Shown one piece after another: positions 44,302 to 54,701 of a DNA stretch of 64,000 bases. The DNA is taken from assembly GCF_001447355.1 (NCBI RefSeq), contig NZ_JXBW01000003.1, forward strand, positions 1 to 64,000. The letters are read 5' to 3'. Under the pieces are notes generated by a model that saw only the letters and a list, made by a program, of their open reading frames with translations, made no database searches and was not told the origin of the DNA. Position 1 is the stretch's first letter; each line of letters begins with the position of its first letter. Position numbers and translations under genes: made by a program. Source of the stretch: Alicyclobacillus tolerans. Lineage in GTDB: Bacteria; Bacillota; Bacilli; Alicyclobacillales; Alicyclobacillaceae.

Positions 44302-44325
44302 CCTTTTTGGAGAGGAGCATCGATC

Positions 44326-46116
44326 GTGGATGGACTAACCATGCGGCGTCTGGCCAACGAACTAAACAGCGCCTTGACCGGCGCGAAGATCGAAAAAATC
44401 CATCAGCCTGGCGAACGCGATCTCGTCATCTCCCTGCGCTCTCCGGGGATGGGATCGAGGCGGTTGCTCATCTCGGCTCATAAGCAGTTTGCACGTATGC
44501 ACTTTTTGGCTCATGAGAAACCGGACAATCCGCCGGAACCTCCCATGTTCTGTATGCTTTTACGCAAACATCTGGAAGGTGGCAGGATCGTCGGCGTCGC
44601 GCAACAGGGATGGGATCGCGTGATTGAATTGCACGTCGAATCCATCGACGAACTGGGCGACGTGCGTGTCTATTCGCTGGTCTGCGAAATGATGGGACGG
44701 CACAGCAACATCATTCTCTGTCGCAACCATGACGACGGAACCAAAGGCGTCATTGACGCGATTGTCCGCGTTACCGAGGCCATGTCGCGCCATCGCGAGG
44801 TGTTGCCCGGATGCCCGTACGTGCCGCCGCCTGCACAACCCAAACAGGCCATCCAGAGCTTGACGAAAGGCGCATTCGCGGCGGTCGATGCGGCCCATTG
44901 GTTGAGTCGCGCGAATGTGATGCTCGTCGTCGAGCGCCTAGCCGGAGTCGGTCCTGTTTCCGCGCGCGAAATTCTATTTCGCGCAAGTCGCATGCGCGCG
45001 ATGGACGCAGGCGAAGCGGTGTTCCACTGCGCCGAGGCGCTCGTGACCTGTGTCGAGCAAGCGAGCGAAAGGCCTTCTGTTGCGATTGACGAGATGGGTC
45101 GCGCCGTCGAGTGCGCCCCCTTCCTATTAGCGCACCGCGATCGCTATGCCGACTGCCCGGACATGAGTGAAGCGATTCGCCGGCGTTTCGCGGATACAGG
45201 AGAAATCTTGTACCACTCCCGCTTGCAGGACGAACTGGTGCGAGTCGTCGCCGATCAAATTGACAAGTTGCGCGGCAAGCGCGTGAAGCTCGAAGCTTCG
45301 CTCGCGGATAGTGCAGACGAAGAGCGTTATCGAGTTCAGGCAGAGCTGTTAACCGCTTTCGCCTATCAAGTGCCAAAGGGAGCTTCCCGGGTCGAACTGC
45401 CGAATTACTACCGGGAGGGCGAGGTTCTTTCGATTGAACTCGACCCGGCGCTAGATGCCATCGCAAACGCGCAGCGCTACTTCAAGCTGGCGACGAAACG
45501 CAAGCGCGCGCAAAGCGCGGTCGCCGCGCAAATGGCAGAAACCGAGCGGGATCTCGCATACCTGGAAGCTGTGATGCAATCGCTCGCCGATACCTCGCTC
45601 GACAACCTGGAGCAGGTCCGGCGCGAACTCATCAGCCAAGGGTTTCTCACGCCCAAAATGCAACGCCGAAAACCTGGCTCCAAACGCGGACGTGAGACTT
45701 CGCGCGATCCGGAGGCGAAACCGGCTGCGTACCTGTCCGAGGATGGGTTCGTCATGCGCGTCGGCCGCAATAATCTACAAAATGACCGACTCACCTTGCG
45801 CACGAGTGCCAAACATGACCTTTGGCTTCACGTCAAAGGCGAGCCGGGTTCACACGTCGTCATTGACCGTGGCCAGGCCGAGTCCATTCCCGAGTCGACC
45901 ATCGAGGAAGCCGCGCTACTCGCTGCCTATTTCAGCCGGGCGCGCGACTCGGCGACAGTTCCTGTCGATATCACGGAAGTGCGCAACGTATGGAAACCGA
46001 ACGGCGCACGCCCCGGCTTTGTGCTTTACGATCAGCAGCGAACGCTGTTTGTCACCCCGGATCGCACCGAGGTCGAATCGATATTGCAGCGTCGGGCGGA
46101 TACGAACCACAACTAA
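44326..46116 (+). CDS. rqcH: Ribosome quality-control factor RqcH (NFACT family, YloA/FbpA)
   Basis: RqcH binds stalled 50S subunits and recruits alanine tRNA to add poly-alanine degradation tails. The 596-residue protein has the NFACT-N domain (RRLANELNSALTGAKIEKIH), a helix-hairpin-helix/coiled-coil middle (about 280-430), and the NFACT-R domain (GRNNLQNDRLTLRT, DLWLHVKGEPGSHVVI). The GTG at 44326 is preceded by AGGAG with eight bases of spacing. Older annotations call this a fibronectin-binding protein. It is divergent from yloB as yloA is in B. subtilis. Confidence 0.94.
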   Translation: MDGLTMRRLANELNSALTGAKIEKIHQPGERDLVISLRSPGMGSRRLLISAHKQFARMHFLAHEKPDNPPEPPMFCMLLRKHLEGGRIVGVAQQGWDRVIELHVESIDELGDVRVYSLVCEMMGRHSNIILCRNHDDGTKGVIDAIVRVTEAMSRHREVLPGCPYVPPPAQPKQAIQSLTKGAFAAVDAAHWLSRANVMLVVERLAGVGPVSAREILFRASRMRAMDAGEAVFHCAEALVTCVEQASERPSVAIDEMGRAVECAPFLLAHRDRYADCPDMSEAIRRRFADTGEILYHSRLQDELVRVVADQIDKLRGKRVKLEASLADSADEERYRVQAELLTAFAYQVPKGASRVELPNYYREGEVLSIELDPALDAIANAQRYFKLATKRKRAQSAVAAQMAETERDLAYLEAVMQSLADTSLDNLEQVRRELISQGFLTPKMQRRKPGSKRGRETSRDPEAKPAAYLSEDGFVMRVGRNNLQNDRLTLRTSAKHDLWLHVKGEPGSHVVIDRGQAESIPESTIEEAALLAAYFSRARDSATVPVDITEVRNVWKPNGARPGFVLYDQQRTLFVTPDRTEVESILQRRADTNHN

Positions 46117-46158
46117 ACCACGGCTGCTCGCCCGGACAAAGCTCAAGGAGAGATGGAC

Positions 46159-47451
46159 ATGAGTTCCAACCCAGTGAACAAACGCTTGATTGTCGGTGCC
46201 AACAAGCCCGCGCACGGGACAAACGTCCTCACCAACACCCAGGAAGCCATTCGCGAAGCGTTGGATCGCTTGGGTTACGAAGAGGCGGTCTACGAACTTT
46301 TGGCGGAACCTTTGCGCGTCATGACGGTACAAATCCCCGTGCGCATGGACGATGGCCGCACCGAAGTCTTCACGGGCTATCGTGCGCAGCACAACGACGC
46401 TGTCGGCCCGACGAAAGGCGGCGTTCGCTTTCACCCGGATGTCACCCTCGACGAAGTCAAGGCACTTTCGATCTGGATGTCGCTGAAATGCGGTATCTTC
46501 AACCTTCCCTACGGCGGCGCGAAGGGCGGCATCGTCTGCGACCCGCGCACGATGAGCCTGGGCGAACAGGAGCGACTTGCCCGGGGATATGTTCGCGCCA
46601 TCAGCCAAATCGTCGGTCCGGCCAAGGACATCCCAGCGCCAGACGTGTATACAAACGCGCAGATCATGTCCTGGATGTACGACGAATATAGCCGTATCCG
46701 CGAATCCGACTCGCCCGGCTTTATCACGGGTAAACCCTTGGTGCTCGGTGGCTCGCGCGGACGTGAAGCGGCCACCGCACTTGGCGTGGCGATCGCGCTG
46801 CGCGAAGCGGCCGGACGCCTTGGCAAACAAGTCCAAGACTTACGGATACTCGTACAAGGGTTTGGCAATGTTGGTAGCAATGTTGCCCGTATCCTCCACG
46901 AGATGGGTGCGACGATTGTCGGCATCAGCGATGCGGGAGGCGGCGTCTACCGCGAAGGCGGGCTCGATATTCCAGGCTTGATTGATCAAAAGGACTCGTT
47001 TGGCATGGTCACTCCGCGCCTTGCTAACGTCATGCCAACAGAGGAATTTCTTGTGCAGCCCTGTGATGTTTTGGTGCCTGCGGCCCTAGAAAACCAAATC
47101 CACGCAGACAACGCGCCCAAATTGCAGGCGTCGATGGTGATCGAAGCGGCAAACGGCCCCACGACGCCAGACGCGGATCAAATCCTGCACGACAGAGGCA
47201 TCGTCGTGGTGCCTGATGTGCTGGCAAATGCAGGCGGTGTCACGGTATCGTACTTCGAATGGGTACAAAACAACCAAGGTTTCTATTGGACTGAGGATGA
47301 GGTCAACCAACGCTTAGAGGCCATGATGGTGCAAAGCGTTCACAACATCCTCGATACGGCAGAGCGCTATGGCGTATCGCCGCGTTTGGCTGCTTATATG
47401 GTCGGAATTCGCCCGTTTGCCGAAGCCATGCGTTGGCGCGGTTGGGTATAA
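46159..47451 (+). CDS. gudB: Glu/Leu/Phe/Val dehydrogenase family, probable glutamate dehydrogenase
   Basis: This enzyme interconverts glutamate and 2-oxoglutarate with NAD(H). The 430-residue protein has the substrate domain (VGPTKGGVRFHPDV, and PYGGAKGGIVCDP with the catalytic lysine), the catalytic aspartate in DIPAPDVYTN, the NAD-binding VQGFGNVGSNVARIL, and NAGGVTVSYFEWVQN. I start at the ATG at 46159, eight bases after AAGGAG; an ATG two codons earlier is too close. It follows rqcH by about 40 bp. The symbol follows the RocG/GudB subfamily; metabolic direction is not known. Confidence 0.92.
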   Translation: MSSNPVNKRLIVGANKPAHGTNVLTNTQEAIREALDRLGYEEAVYELLAEPLRVMTVQIPVRMDDGRTEVFTGYRAQHNDAVGPTKGGVRFHPDVTLDEVKALSIWMSLKCGIFNLPYGGAKGGIVCDPRTMSLGEQERLARGYVRAISQIVGPAKDIPAPDVYTNAQIMSWMYDEYSRIRESDSPGFITGKPLVLGGSRGREAATALGVAIALREAAGRLGKQVQDLRILVQGFGNVGSNVARILHEMGATIVGISDAGGGVYREGGLDIPGLIDQKDSFGMVTPRLANVMPTEEFLVQPCDVLVPAALENQIHADNAPKLQASMVIEAANGPTTPDADQILHDRGIVVVPDVLANAGGVTVSYFEWVQNNQGFYWTEDEVNQRLEAMMVQSVHNILDTAERYGVSPRLAAYMVGIRPFAEAMRWRGWV

Positions 47452-47506
47452 TCGAGTTCCTGAAGAATCGCCGTCGCTTGTTGCCGACAGCAGAATCATT
47501 CGCGAA

Positions 47507-47526
47507 GGGCGCCGTCCACGGCGCCC
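47507..47526. terminator. GC-rich hairpin between gudB and the MFS gene
   Basis: GGGCGCCG-TCCA-CGGCGCCC forms a perfect 8-bp stem with a four-base loop, 56 bp after the gudB stop codon. There is no U-run, so it may be a transcript-stabilising or pausing hairpin rather than a full terminator. Confidence 0.4.
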
Positions 47527-47544
47527 GGACAACTGGGGATAGAC

Positions 47545-48822
47545 ATGGGGAAAGCGCTGTCAAATTCAGAATCGGTGACGTATCGACTCGGCATGCAGAT
47601 GCGTCGCGAAACTTGGCGCAACTTCCAAATCGATTTTGGGGGTTCCGTACTATTTGCATTATTTAACGTTGTCGTCAATCAATTTTACGCCCCAATGGCC
47701 ATTCGCCACGGCGCAACCAACCTGGATGTCGGTCTGTTAAGCGCCGCCCCAGCTATCGGCATGCTTTTGTCGCCCTTGTGGGCTGGACTGATGGGTCAAC
47801 GCTCGCCGAAGCCGTTTGTGCTTTGGCCGCTGACGATAGGCCGAATGTCCGTCGTAATCGCGGGGATGTTTCTATCTCCCCCCGTCTTTGTTCTCATATC
47901 CTTTGTCGTCAATTTTATGAACGGCATTCAGGCACCCGCCTACCCTTCGCTGCTCACGCGCGTGTATCCGCCGCAATTGCGCGGGCGACTCATGGGTTAC
48001 GTCCGTGTGGCACAAGGATTTTTACTCATTCCGCTCGCCTACGTCGTAGGTATCTGGAGCCAGGCAACTGGGGATCGCTGGCCACTTATACTGGCTGCAC
48101 TTTTTGGCACGGCCTCTGTGATCTTGTTCTGCCGCGTGCGCGAAGTCGAACCGCGCCCCGAAACCAACGAGAACATGTTAAGTGCGCCGCGCAGGTCGTT
48201 TCTGACAAGTGCTCGCCGACAGTGGTTGCTTGTGCGCACAAATCGTCCGCTTGCGCTATTTCTGGCCGCAACGACAGCGACCGGCTTTGGCAACCTGCTT
48301 GCGGGCCCTATCTATCAAATCTATCAGGTGCATAGGCTCAACTTGTCAAACGACCAAATTGGCATGACTCGTGTGGCCTACTACATTGCACTTCTCGTGG
48401 CCTACTTTGTCTTAGGATGGCTCATTGACAAATCATCGCCGCGGCTCGCCATGTTTGTCGGCATGCTCGCATACACCCTCGCGCCTCTTCTGTACGTCGT
48501 GTTCGGATCGTACTTTGGCGTGATCGTCTCCTGTATGTTCCTTGGGGTTGGCGACGCCGCGTGGGACATTGGCTGCATGGCGTACATCTTCAAAGTGTCG
48601 CCGGGCCGCGAGGCCACCGCATTTGGTTTGCATTACCTGCTATTTGGCATTCGCGGTACCATCGCACCCATTCTGAGCACGGCATTGACGCACAACATGT
48701 CGCTGTCAGCGGTGTTTCTCGCTTCTGCCGCCGTCTCCGCACTCGGCGTCGCCCTGCTTTGCCTGCCGCAGCGGCCACCGACGTTGCCGTCTGGCACCTC
48801 TTCGGTCAGCGAGGTTTCGTGA
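47545..48822 (+). CDS. Major facilitator superfamily transporter
   Basis: This 425-residue membrane protein has about twelve hydrophobic helices in two halves, split by a basic loop (PRRSFLTSARRQWLLVRTNR). The A-like loop between helices 2 and 3 reads AGLMGQRSPKPFVLWP, and RVYPPQLRGRLMGYVRV follows helix 4. Near the end is the sequence PGREATAFGLHYLLFGIRGT. The substrate is unknown. A short spacer separates it from gudB, but co-transcription is uncertain because of the hairpin between them. It converges with pyrE. Confidence 0.82.
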   Translation: MGKALSNSESVTYRLGMQMRRETWRNFQIDFGGSVLFALFNVVVNQFYAPMAIRHGATNLDVGLLSAAPAIGMLLSPLWAGLMGQRSPKPFVLWPLTIGRMSVVIAGMFLSPPVFVLISFVVNFMNGIQAPAYPSLLTRVYPPQLRGRLMGYVRVAQGFLLIPLAYVVGIWSQATGDRWPLILAALFGTASVILFCRVREVEPRPETNENMLSAPRRSFLTSARRQWLLVRTNRPLALFLAATTATGFGNLLAGPIYQIYQVHRLNLSNDQIGMTRVAYYIALLVAYFVLGWLIDKSSPRLAMFVGMLAYTLAPLLYVVFGSYFGVIVSCMFLGVGDAAWDIGCMAYIFKVSPGREATAFGLHYLLFGIRGTIAPILSTALTHNMSLSAVFLASAAVSALGVALLCLPQRPPTLPSGTSSVSEVS

Positions 48823-48836
48823 GACGCGACTCTATA

Positions 48837-48886
48837 CGCAGGCGAGCCGCATGGGCTACACCAAGCCAACCTGCCGGCCGCCTGCG
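48837..48886. repeat. 8-bp inverted repeat between convergent MFS gene and pyrE
   Basis: CGCAGGCG (48837-48844) and CGCCTGCG (48879-48886) flank a 34-nt loop in the spacer between the two convergent genes. It could act as a transcription barrier for both; no U-run is present. Confidence 0.35.
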
Positions 48887-48945
48887 AAGGTCGTCCACGA
48901 AAGCTTCACTGCCACGCACTCATCTCGAGGGGGCTGGAAAAACCT

Positions 48946-49602
48946 TCACACCCCGAAAGTGTCAGGCGACTTGCGCCACTTCATCAGTAGGTCAATATCC
49001 GACTCTTCGATGTCGCCCCTCTCCAGTGCCACTTGTAGCAATACCTCATACGGGACCAACCGGTACGCTGGAATGCCCGTTTCTATGGCTTTCTCGCTCG
49101 CAATGTCGAAGTCGTAAGACAGTATCGTGAGGATGGAGATCACGTCGACCCCCGCGTCGCGCAGGGCCTGCGCCGCGTTATAGGCTGATTTGCCGGTGGA
49201 CAGCGTATCTTCGATCACGACGGCCTTCATCCCCGGCCGGGCGTACCCTTCGATTTGTTTGCCACGACCATGTGCTTTGGGTTCGGATCGCACGTACGCA
49301 CATGGTAGCCCCATGCGATCCGCCAGCATGGCGGCATGTGGGATCCCTCCCGTCGCCGCACCGGCAATCAGTTCGACAGCCGGCAATTCATTCTCGATGA
49401 TCGCCTCAAAGCCCGTGACGACGGCGTTGCGCAACACAGGATAGCCTAAGAGCAAGCGATTATCGCAATAAATTGGTGAGCGCCAACCACTCGACCAGGT
49501 AAAGGGCTGGCTGGGACGCAGTTCGACTGCGCCAATCTGCAACAAGCCGCGTGCAATGACATACGAAAGACCGTCATATTCGATGGAAAACGTATCGCTC
49601 AT
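48946..49602 (-). CDS. pyrE: Orotate phosphoribosyltransferase
   Basis: PyrE converts orotate and PRPP to orotidine 5'-phosphate, step five of UMP synthesis. The 218-residue protein has the PRPP-binding VVIEDTLSTGKSAYNAAQAL and substrate regions PFTWSSGWRSPIYCDNR, GAATGGIPHAAMLA and YVRSEPKAHGRGKQIEG. The ATG at 49602 follows GAAGGAGGGG. It overlaps pyrF by four bases and is the last gene of the pyr operon. Confidence 0.96.
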   Translation of the reverse strand: MSDTFSIEYDGLSYVIARGLLQIGAVELRPSQPFTWSSGWRSPIYCDNRLLLGYPVLRNAVVTGFEAIIENELPAVELIAGAATGGIPHAAMLADRMGLPCAYVRSEPKAHGRGKQIEGYARPGMKAVVIEDTLSTGKSAYNAAQALRDAGVDVISILTILSYDFDIASEKAIETGIPAYRLVPYEVLLQVALERGDIEESDIDLLMKWRKSPDTFGV

Positions 49603-50351
49603 CCGTTCAACCCCTCCTTCATCGCCCGCCAATACTTCTGCAAAGCCGCCAGCTTATCCTCCGCTGCGACGACCGCTCGTCCTAATACAAGGCGCGTCGC
49701 ACCATCGCGCATCGCGAGTTTTGGCGTGGCAACCCGCGTTTGATCCTGCGCCGCGTCTTCCAGCAAGCGGGTTCCAGGGACAACGCGTTCAAACGTGGGC
49801 GGTACAATACCTTGCAGCAGTTGCAGCTCCTGCGCAGAGCAGACGACCCCATCCAGCCCGGCTTCCTGCACTAGTTTGGAAAGCCGTACGACAGCCTGGG
49901 CAGGACCGCCGGCGACACCCATGGCTTGAAGATCGTCGTCGCCAAGGCTCGTCAACACCGTTACCCCAATCAGCAAAGGGTTGTACGGGCTCATGGTGAC
50001 CGCCTCGCGGGCTGCCTGTAGCATCCGTGGGCCACCTTGCGCGTGCACATTGACCATTTCGATTGGATATTGACAAATGGCACGCAGCGCACCTGCAACC
50101 GTATTCGGAATATCATGCAACTTCATGTCCAAAAAGACTCGCAGACCGCGAGCAAGCAATTTTTCAACCAAACGCATGCCCGCTCCGTGAAACAATTCGA
50201 GCCCGACCTTATAGCCATCCACCGCAGGTCCCAACTGATCCACGACGGCTAACGCCTTCGCTTCCGTGTCCACGTCGAGCGCAATGTAAGTGGCGCGACG
50301 CACGTCGTCGTACGTCGTCGCCAAAAGCTCCGTCATCTGCTCTGTATTCAT
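49599..50351 (-). CDS. pyrF: Orotidine 5'-phosphate decarboxylase
   Basis: PyrF decarboxylates OMP to UMP. The 250-residue TIM barrel carries [19 protein letters not shown], the catalytic block [16 protein letters not shown] and the C-terminal phosphate-binding VLGRAVV. The start ATG overlaps the carB stop codon (ATGA). B. subtilis has pyrK and pyrD between carB and pyrF; these are absent here. Confidence 0.96.
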   Translation of the reverse strand: MNTEQMTELLATTYDDVRRATYIALDVDTEAKALAVVDQLGPAVDGYKVGLELFHGAGMRLVEKLLARGLRVFLDMKLHDIPNTVAGALRAICQYPIEMVNVHAQGGPRMLQAAREAVTMSPYNPLLIGVTVLTSLGDDDLQAMGVAGGPAQAVVRLSKLVQEAGLDGVVCSAQELQLLQGIVPPTFERVVPGTRLLEDAAQDQTRVATPKLAMRDGATRLVLGRAVVAAEDKLAALQKYWRAMKEGLNG

Positions 50352-53300
50352 GCACGCCACCCACTTGCCGGGATCGCCGACGTCGGACTGTCACCAAGCG
50401 CGAGTGTCTGGAAGTGAATCAATTTGACGATGTCCAGTACAGACCTCACCGTATCGAGCGATGTCAAACATGGAACCCCATGCTCGACAGCCGTGCGGCG
50501 AATGCGAAAGCCATCCCGCTCTGGTTTCAAGCCCTTGGTCAACGTGTTGATGACCAGTTGGATACGCCCTTGACGGATATCGTCGGCCAAATTGGGGGTC
50601 CCTTGCGCCAATTTATTGACAATCCTGACTTCAAGTCCGCGGTCGCGCAAGTAGCGCGCGGTGCCTTCGGTCGCCGCTAAGCGATAACCCAACCGGGCAA
50701 ACTCGGCGAGTAAAGGAAAGGCCTCCGCCTTGTCTTTGTCGGCGATGGTCGCAAGAACCGTGCCATGTGTCGGGATGTTCGTTCCGGCTGCCAACATGCC
50801 TTTGTAAAGTGCCTTTTCGTAGTGCGTATCGCGCCCCATCACCTCGCCCGTCGATTTCATTTCCGGACCTAGGCTGATGTCGACCTGATGCAGTTTCGCA
50901 AACGAGAACACCGGCACCTTCACCGCAACCGTGTTCGCTTCGGCGACACGTCCACTTTGATACCCCAGTTCGGCAAGCGATCCGCCGCACACCGCATGCA
51001 TCGCCAACTGCACCATGGGCACACCTGTGACCTTGGACAAAAACGGTACGGTTCGTGACGAGCGCGGATTTACTTCGATGACTTCGACCTTGCCGTCGTG
51101 CACGATGAACTGGATGTTCATCAGCCCGCGCACCTGCAGGCTGCGCGCGATTCGAGTCGCATAATCTTCCATGACGGCTTTCACGACTTCCGTCAAGTTT
51201 TGCGGCGGATAGACCGCTATCGAGTCGCCCGAGTGCACGCCAGCGCGCTCAATGTGCTCCATAATGCCTGGAATGATCACGGTCTCGCCGTCCGCGATGG
51301 CGTCGACCTCTGCCTCAATCCCATTTACGTAACGGTCGATGAGAACGGGATGCTGATCCGACACTTCTACCGCTTCATCCATATACTGAAGAAGTTCCGA
51401 CGTATCGGAGATGATCTGCATCGCCCGGCCACCGAGCACGTACGACGGGCGCACAAGCACGGGGTAGCCCAGCGCCTCGGCAGCGGCAACCGCCTGTTCC
51501 ACCGTCGTGACTGTGCGTCCCTGCGGTCGCGCAATCTCAAGTGCGGTCAAGAGCTCGTCAAACTTCTCGCGATCTTCAGCCGCATCGATGTTCTCGCGCG
51601 ACGTACCCAAAATGCGTACACCCGCATCGGCCAAGGGGCCCGCCAAGTTGATGGCCGTCTGGCCTCCGAACTGGACGATCACGCCCTCCGGTTGTTCGCG
51701 ATCGATTACATTCAACACATCCTCAACGTCCAAGGGTTCGAAATACAACCGATCCGAGGTGCTGAAGTCGGTCGAGACCGTCTCCGGGTTGTTGTTGATG
51801 ACAATCGCCTCATAACCTTCGCGCTGCAGTGCCCATACCGCGTGTACCGTGCAGTAGTCAAATTCGATGCCTTGACCGATGCGAATCGGCCCAGATCCAA
51901 GAACGACGATTTTTTTCTTGCTTGACTCCTCAACCTCGTCCGCACGCTCGTAGGTGCTGTAATAATACGGCGTTGTCGCCGCAAATTCGCCCGCACAGGT
52001 GTCAACCATCTTATACACGGGTACAATGCCATGCTCTTTGCGCCAACTGCGGATTGTCAGTGCATCGGTGCCGAGCAGACGGGCCAGTTCTCTGTCTGGA
52101 AAGCCATGCCGCTTTGCTTGTACAATGAGCTCTTCATTTTGCTCGAGCAGCGTCGGCAAAGGCAATGAAGTCCGTCCCAAGTCTGCAATCGCCTGCTCCA
52201 CTTGTAGCAATTTCTCAAGCTGCCACAGGAACCACCGATCGATCTGGCTCCACTTATGCATCTGCTCGACGCTTATCCCTCGACGCAGTGCTTCTGCGAT
52301 AGCAAAGAGCCTGTCGTCGTCCGCAATCGCAATTTTCTTTTCAATGTCCACATCCGACCAATGTGCAGCCTGCTTGGTCCACAACGAATAGGTTCCGATC
52401 TCCAAACTACGAATCGCCTTCAACAAGGATTCGCCAAACGTGCGCCCAATGGCCATCACTTCGCCAGTCGCTTTCATCTGTGTGCCCAGTGCTCGGTTCG
52501 CACTGCGAAACTTGTCAAAAGGCCAGCGTGGAATTTTGGTGACGACATAGTCGAGCGCCGGCTCAAACGCGGCGTACGAATCCTGGGTAACTGGGTTCTT
52601 GAGTTCATCCAAGCGATAACCTACAGCGATTTTCGTCGCGATGCGCGCGATAGGATAGCCGGTCGCCTTCGATGCCAGAGCACTGGATCGACTGACGCGC
52701 GGATTGACCTCAATCACGTAGTACTGCGACGAATTCGGATCGAGTGCCAACTGCACGTTGCACCCGCCTTCGATGCCCAGTGCATGAATGATGTCGAGGC
52801 TGGCGTTGCGCAACATCTGATAGTCCTCGTCGGACAGCGTCTGACTCGGCGCGACGACAATCGAGTCTCCCGTGTGGACGCCGACCGGATCGAAATTCTC
52901 CATGTTGCAAACGACGATGGCTGTGCCGGCCGCATCGCGCATCACTTCGTACTCAATTTCCTTGTAACCCGCGATACTCTGTTCGACGAGCACTTGATGA
53001 ATGGGCGAGAGCGTTAAACCGCGCTCGACAATCTCTTGATATTCGCGCCAGTTGTTTGCGATGCCACCGCCCGTGCCGCCAAGGGTATAGGCAGGCCGAA
53101 TGATAATGGGGAAACCGACCTCTTCAGCAAAGGCGTTTGCCTCTTGTTCATTTCGCACAATGGCGCTTTGTGGAACTGGCTGGCCAATCTCCTTCATCAG
53201 TTGGCGAAACAGTTCGCGATCCTCTGCCTTTTCGATCGCGCTGAGCGGAGAACCGAGCAATTGTACGCCCTCCTGCTCGAGAATGCCGCTATTGGCGAGT

Positions 53301-53602
53301 TGTACCGCCATATTCAACCCGGTCTGGCCACCAAGCGTCGCCAGCAATCCGTCTGGCCGCTCCTTGCGGATGATCTGCGCGACGAAGTCGAGCGTGATCG
53401 GCTCGATGTAGACCCTGTCAGCCATGTTTTGGTCGGTCATGATGGTCGCCGGGTTCGAGTTGACGAGCACGACCTCATAGCCCTCTTCTTTTAAGGCCTG
53501 ACAGGCTTGCGTCCCTGCATAATCAAACTCCGCCGCTTGGCCAATGACGATGGGGCCACTGCCGATAACCATGATCTTGTGTATATCCGTCCGCTTAGGC
53601 AT
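50348..53602 (-). CDS. carB: Carbamoyl-phosphate synthase large subunit
   Basis: CarB makes carbamoyl phosphate from bicarbonate, ammonia and two ATP. The 1084-residue protein has two homologous ATP-grasp halves, each opening with a glycine-rich motif: [19 protein letters not shown] and [20 protein letters not shown]-grasp loops include [16 protein letters not shown] and [14 protein letters not shown], and metal-binding [20 protein letters not shown] and [18 protein letters not shown]. The C-terminal allosteric domain begins around [14 protein letters not shown]. It overlaps carA by 8 bp. Confidence 0.97.
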   Translation of the reverse strand: MPKRTDIHKIMVIGSGPIVIGQAAEFDYAGTQACQALKEEGYEVVLVNSNPATIMTDQNMADRVYIEPITLDFVAQIIRKERPDGLLATLGGQTGLNMAVQLANSGILEQEGVQLLGSPLSAIEKAEDRELFRQLMKEIGQPVPQSAIVRNEQEANAFAEEVGFPIIIRPAYTLGGTGGGIANNWREYQEIVERGLTLSPIHQVLVEQSIAGYKEIEYEVMRDAAGTAIVVCNMENFDPVGVHTGDSIVVAPSQTLSDEDYQMLRNASLDIIHALGIEGGCNVQLALDPNSSQYYVIEVNPRVSRSSALASKATGYPIARIATKIAVGYRLDELKNPVTQDSYAAFEPALDYVVTKIPRWPFDKFRSANRALGTQMKATGEVMAIGRTFGESLLKAIRSLEIGTYSLWTKQAAHWSDVDIEKKIAIADDDRLFAIAEALRRGISVEQMHKWSQIDRWFLWQLEKLLQVEQAIADLGRTSLPLPTLLEQNEELIVQAKRHGFPDRELARLLGTDALTIRSWRKEHGIVPVYKMVDTCAGEFAATTPYYYSTYERADEVEESSKKKIVVLGSGPIRIGQGIEFDYCTVHAVWALQREGYEAIVINNNPETVSTDFSTSDRLYFEPLDVEDVLNVIDREQPEGVIVQFGGQTAINLAGPLADAGVRILGTSRENIDAAEDREKFDELLTALEIARPQGRTVTTVEQAVAAAEALGYPVLVRPSYVLGGRAMQIISDTSELLQYMDEAVEVSDQHPVLIDRYVNGIEAEVDAIADGETVIIPGIMEHIERAGVHSGDSIAVYPPQNLTEVVKAVMEDYATRIARSLQVRGLMNIQFIVHDGKVEVIEVNPRSSRTVPFLSKVTGVPMVQLAMHAVCGGSLAELGYQSGRVAEANTVAVKVPVFSFAKLHQVDISLGPEMKSTGEVMGRDTHYEKALYKGMLAAGTNIPTHGTVLATIADKDKAEAFPLLAEFARLGYRLAATEGTARYLRDRGLEVRIVNKLAQGTPNLADDIRQGRIQLVINTLTKGLKPERDGFRIRRTAVEHGVPCLTSLDTVRSVLDIVKLIHFQTLALGDSPTSAIPASGWRA

Positions 53603-54701
53603 GTGTGAACCGCCCCTCCCTCACCTGGCTGATCATATCCATAAAGTTGTCAAACAGGTACCTTGCGTCGGTCGGGCCGGGCCGCGACTCAGGGTGATAC
53701 TGCACGGAGAACACCGGCTCCTGCTTGTGCGCCAATCCTTCGACCGTTCCGTCGTTCAAATTGACGTGCGTCAACTGTAAAGGCGTGCCTGCCAGCGAGT
53801 CCGCATCCACCATGTAGCCATGGTTTTGGGAAGTGATGTCGACGCGACCTGTGCGCAAGTCTTTGACCGGGTGGTTGGCCCCGCGATGACCAAATTTCAT
53901 TTTTCGCGTTTTGGCACCGCACGCCAACGCAATTAATTGATGTCCCAAACATATTCCAAAGATGGGGACGCGACCGATGAGGTCGCGTAACGTCGCAATG
54001 GCAAACGGCACGTCTTCCGGATTGCCAGGCCCATTGCTGAGCATGACACCGTGTGGATGCCAGGAGAGAACATCCGCCGCCGTCGACGTCGCAGGCACGA
54101 CGATAACGTCGCAACCGCGATCGAGCAAACTGCGCAAGATGCCTGCCTTCATGCCGTAGTCGATAAGCACCACGCGGTGCCCTGGACCCGGGCTGCGATA
54201 CACGGTCTGCGTCGTCACGCGCTCTACCGCATCAGGCACCAACGCCTCTGGCATCCTCGCCAACAATTCGTCGACCGGCGCATCCTCTGTCGTAATGACC
54301 GCCCGCATCGCTCCAACCGTGCGAATGGCCTTGGTCAATTCGCGCGTATCGATGCCCGCGATGCCAACGATGTTGTGCTGCTGGAGATACCTCTCCAGGC
54401 TGTCTGTCTGCTTATAGTGCGATGGACTTTCCGCGAATGTCTTGACGACAAAGCCACGTACATGCGGATGACGGGATTCCACGTCGTCGACGTTCACACC
54501 GTAATTGCCAATGAGCGGATATGTCATCGTCACAATTTGCCCGAAGTATGATGGATCCGTAAGCACTTCCTGATAGCCCGTCATCCCCGTATTAAAGACC
54601 ACTTCACCAAAGCGCGTGCCCTCTGCACCGAAGTGCGTACCTTCAAACGCCAAGCCATTTTCCAAAATCAACCGTGCTATCGCGCGACGGTTCATCGTCA
54701 T
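53595..54701 (-). CDS. carA: Carbamoyl-phosphate synthase small subunit
   Basis: CarA (368 residues) is the glutamine amidotransferase subunit that supplies ammonia to CarB. The class I GATase motif [17 protein letters not shown] contains the nucleophilic cysteine, and FSVQYHPES the histidine and glutamate. The ATG follows GAGAGGAG and overlaps the pyrC stop. Confidence 0.97.
   Translation of the reverse strand: MTMNRRAIARLILENGLAFEGTHFGAEGTRFGEVVFNTGMTGYQEVLTDPSYFGQIVTMTYPLIGNYGVNVDDVESRHPHVRGFVVKTFAESPSHYKQTDSLERYLQQHNIVGIAGIDTRELTKAIRTVGAMRAVITTEDAPVDELLARMPEALVPDAVERVTTQTVYRSPGPGHRVVLIDYGMKAGILRSLLDRGCDVIVVPATSTAADVLSWHPHGVMLSNGPGNPEDVPFAIATLRDLIGRVPIFGICLGHQLIALACGAKTRKMKFGHRGANHPVKDLRTGRVDITSQNHGYMVDADSLAGTPLQLTHVNLNDGTVEGLAHKQEPVFSVQYHPESRPGPTDARYLFDNFMDMISQVREGRFTHA

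Noticed and set aside
48837-48886. Intrinsic terminator between the MFS gene and pyrE
   Set aside because: Stem is present but the loop is long and no U-run follows on either strand; kept only as an inverted repeat.
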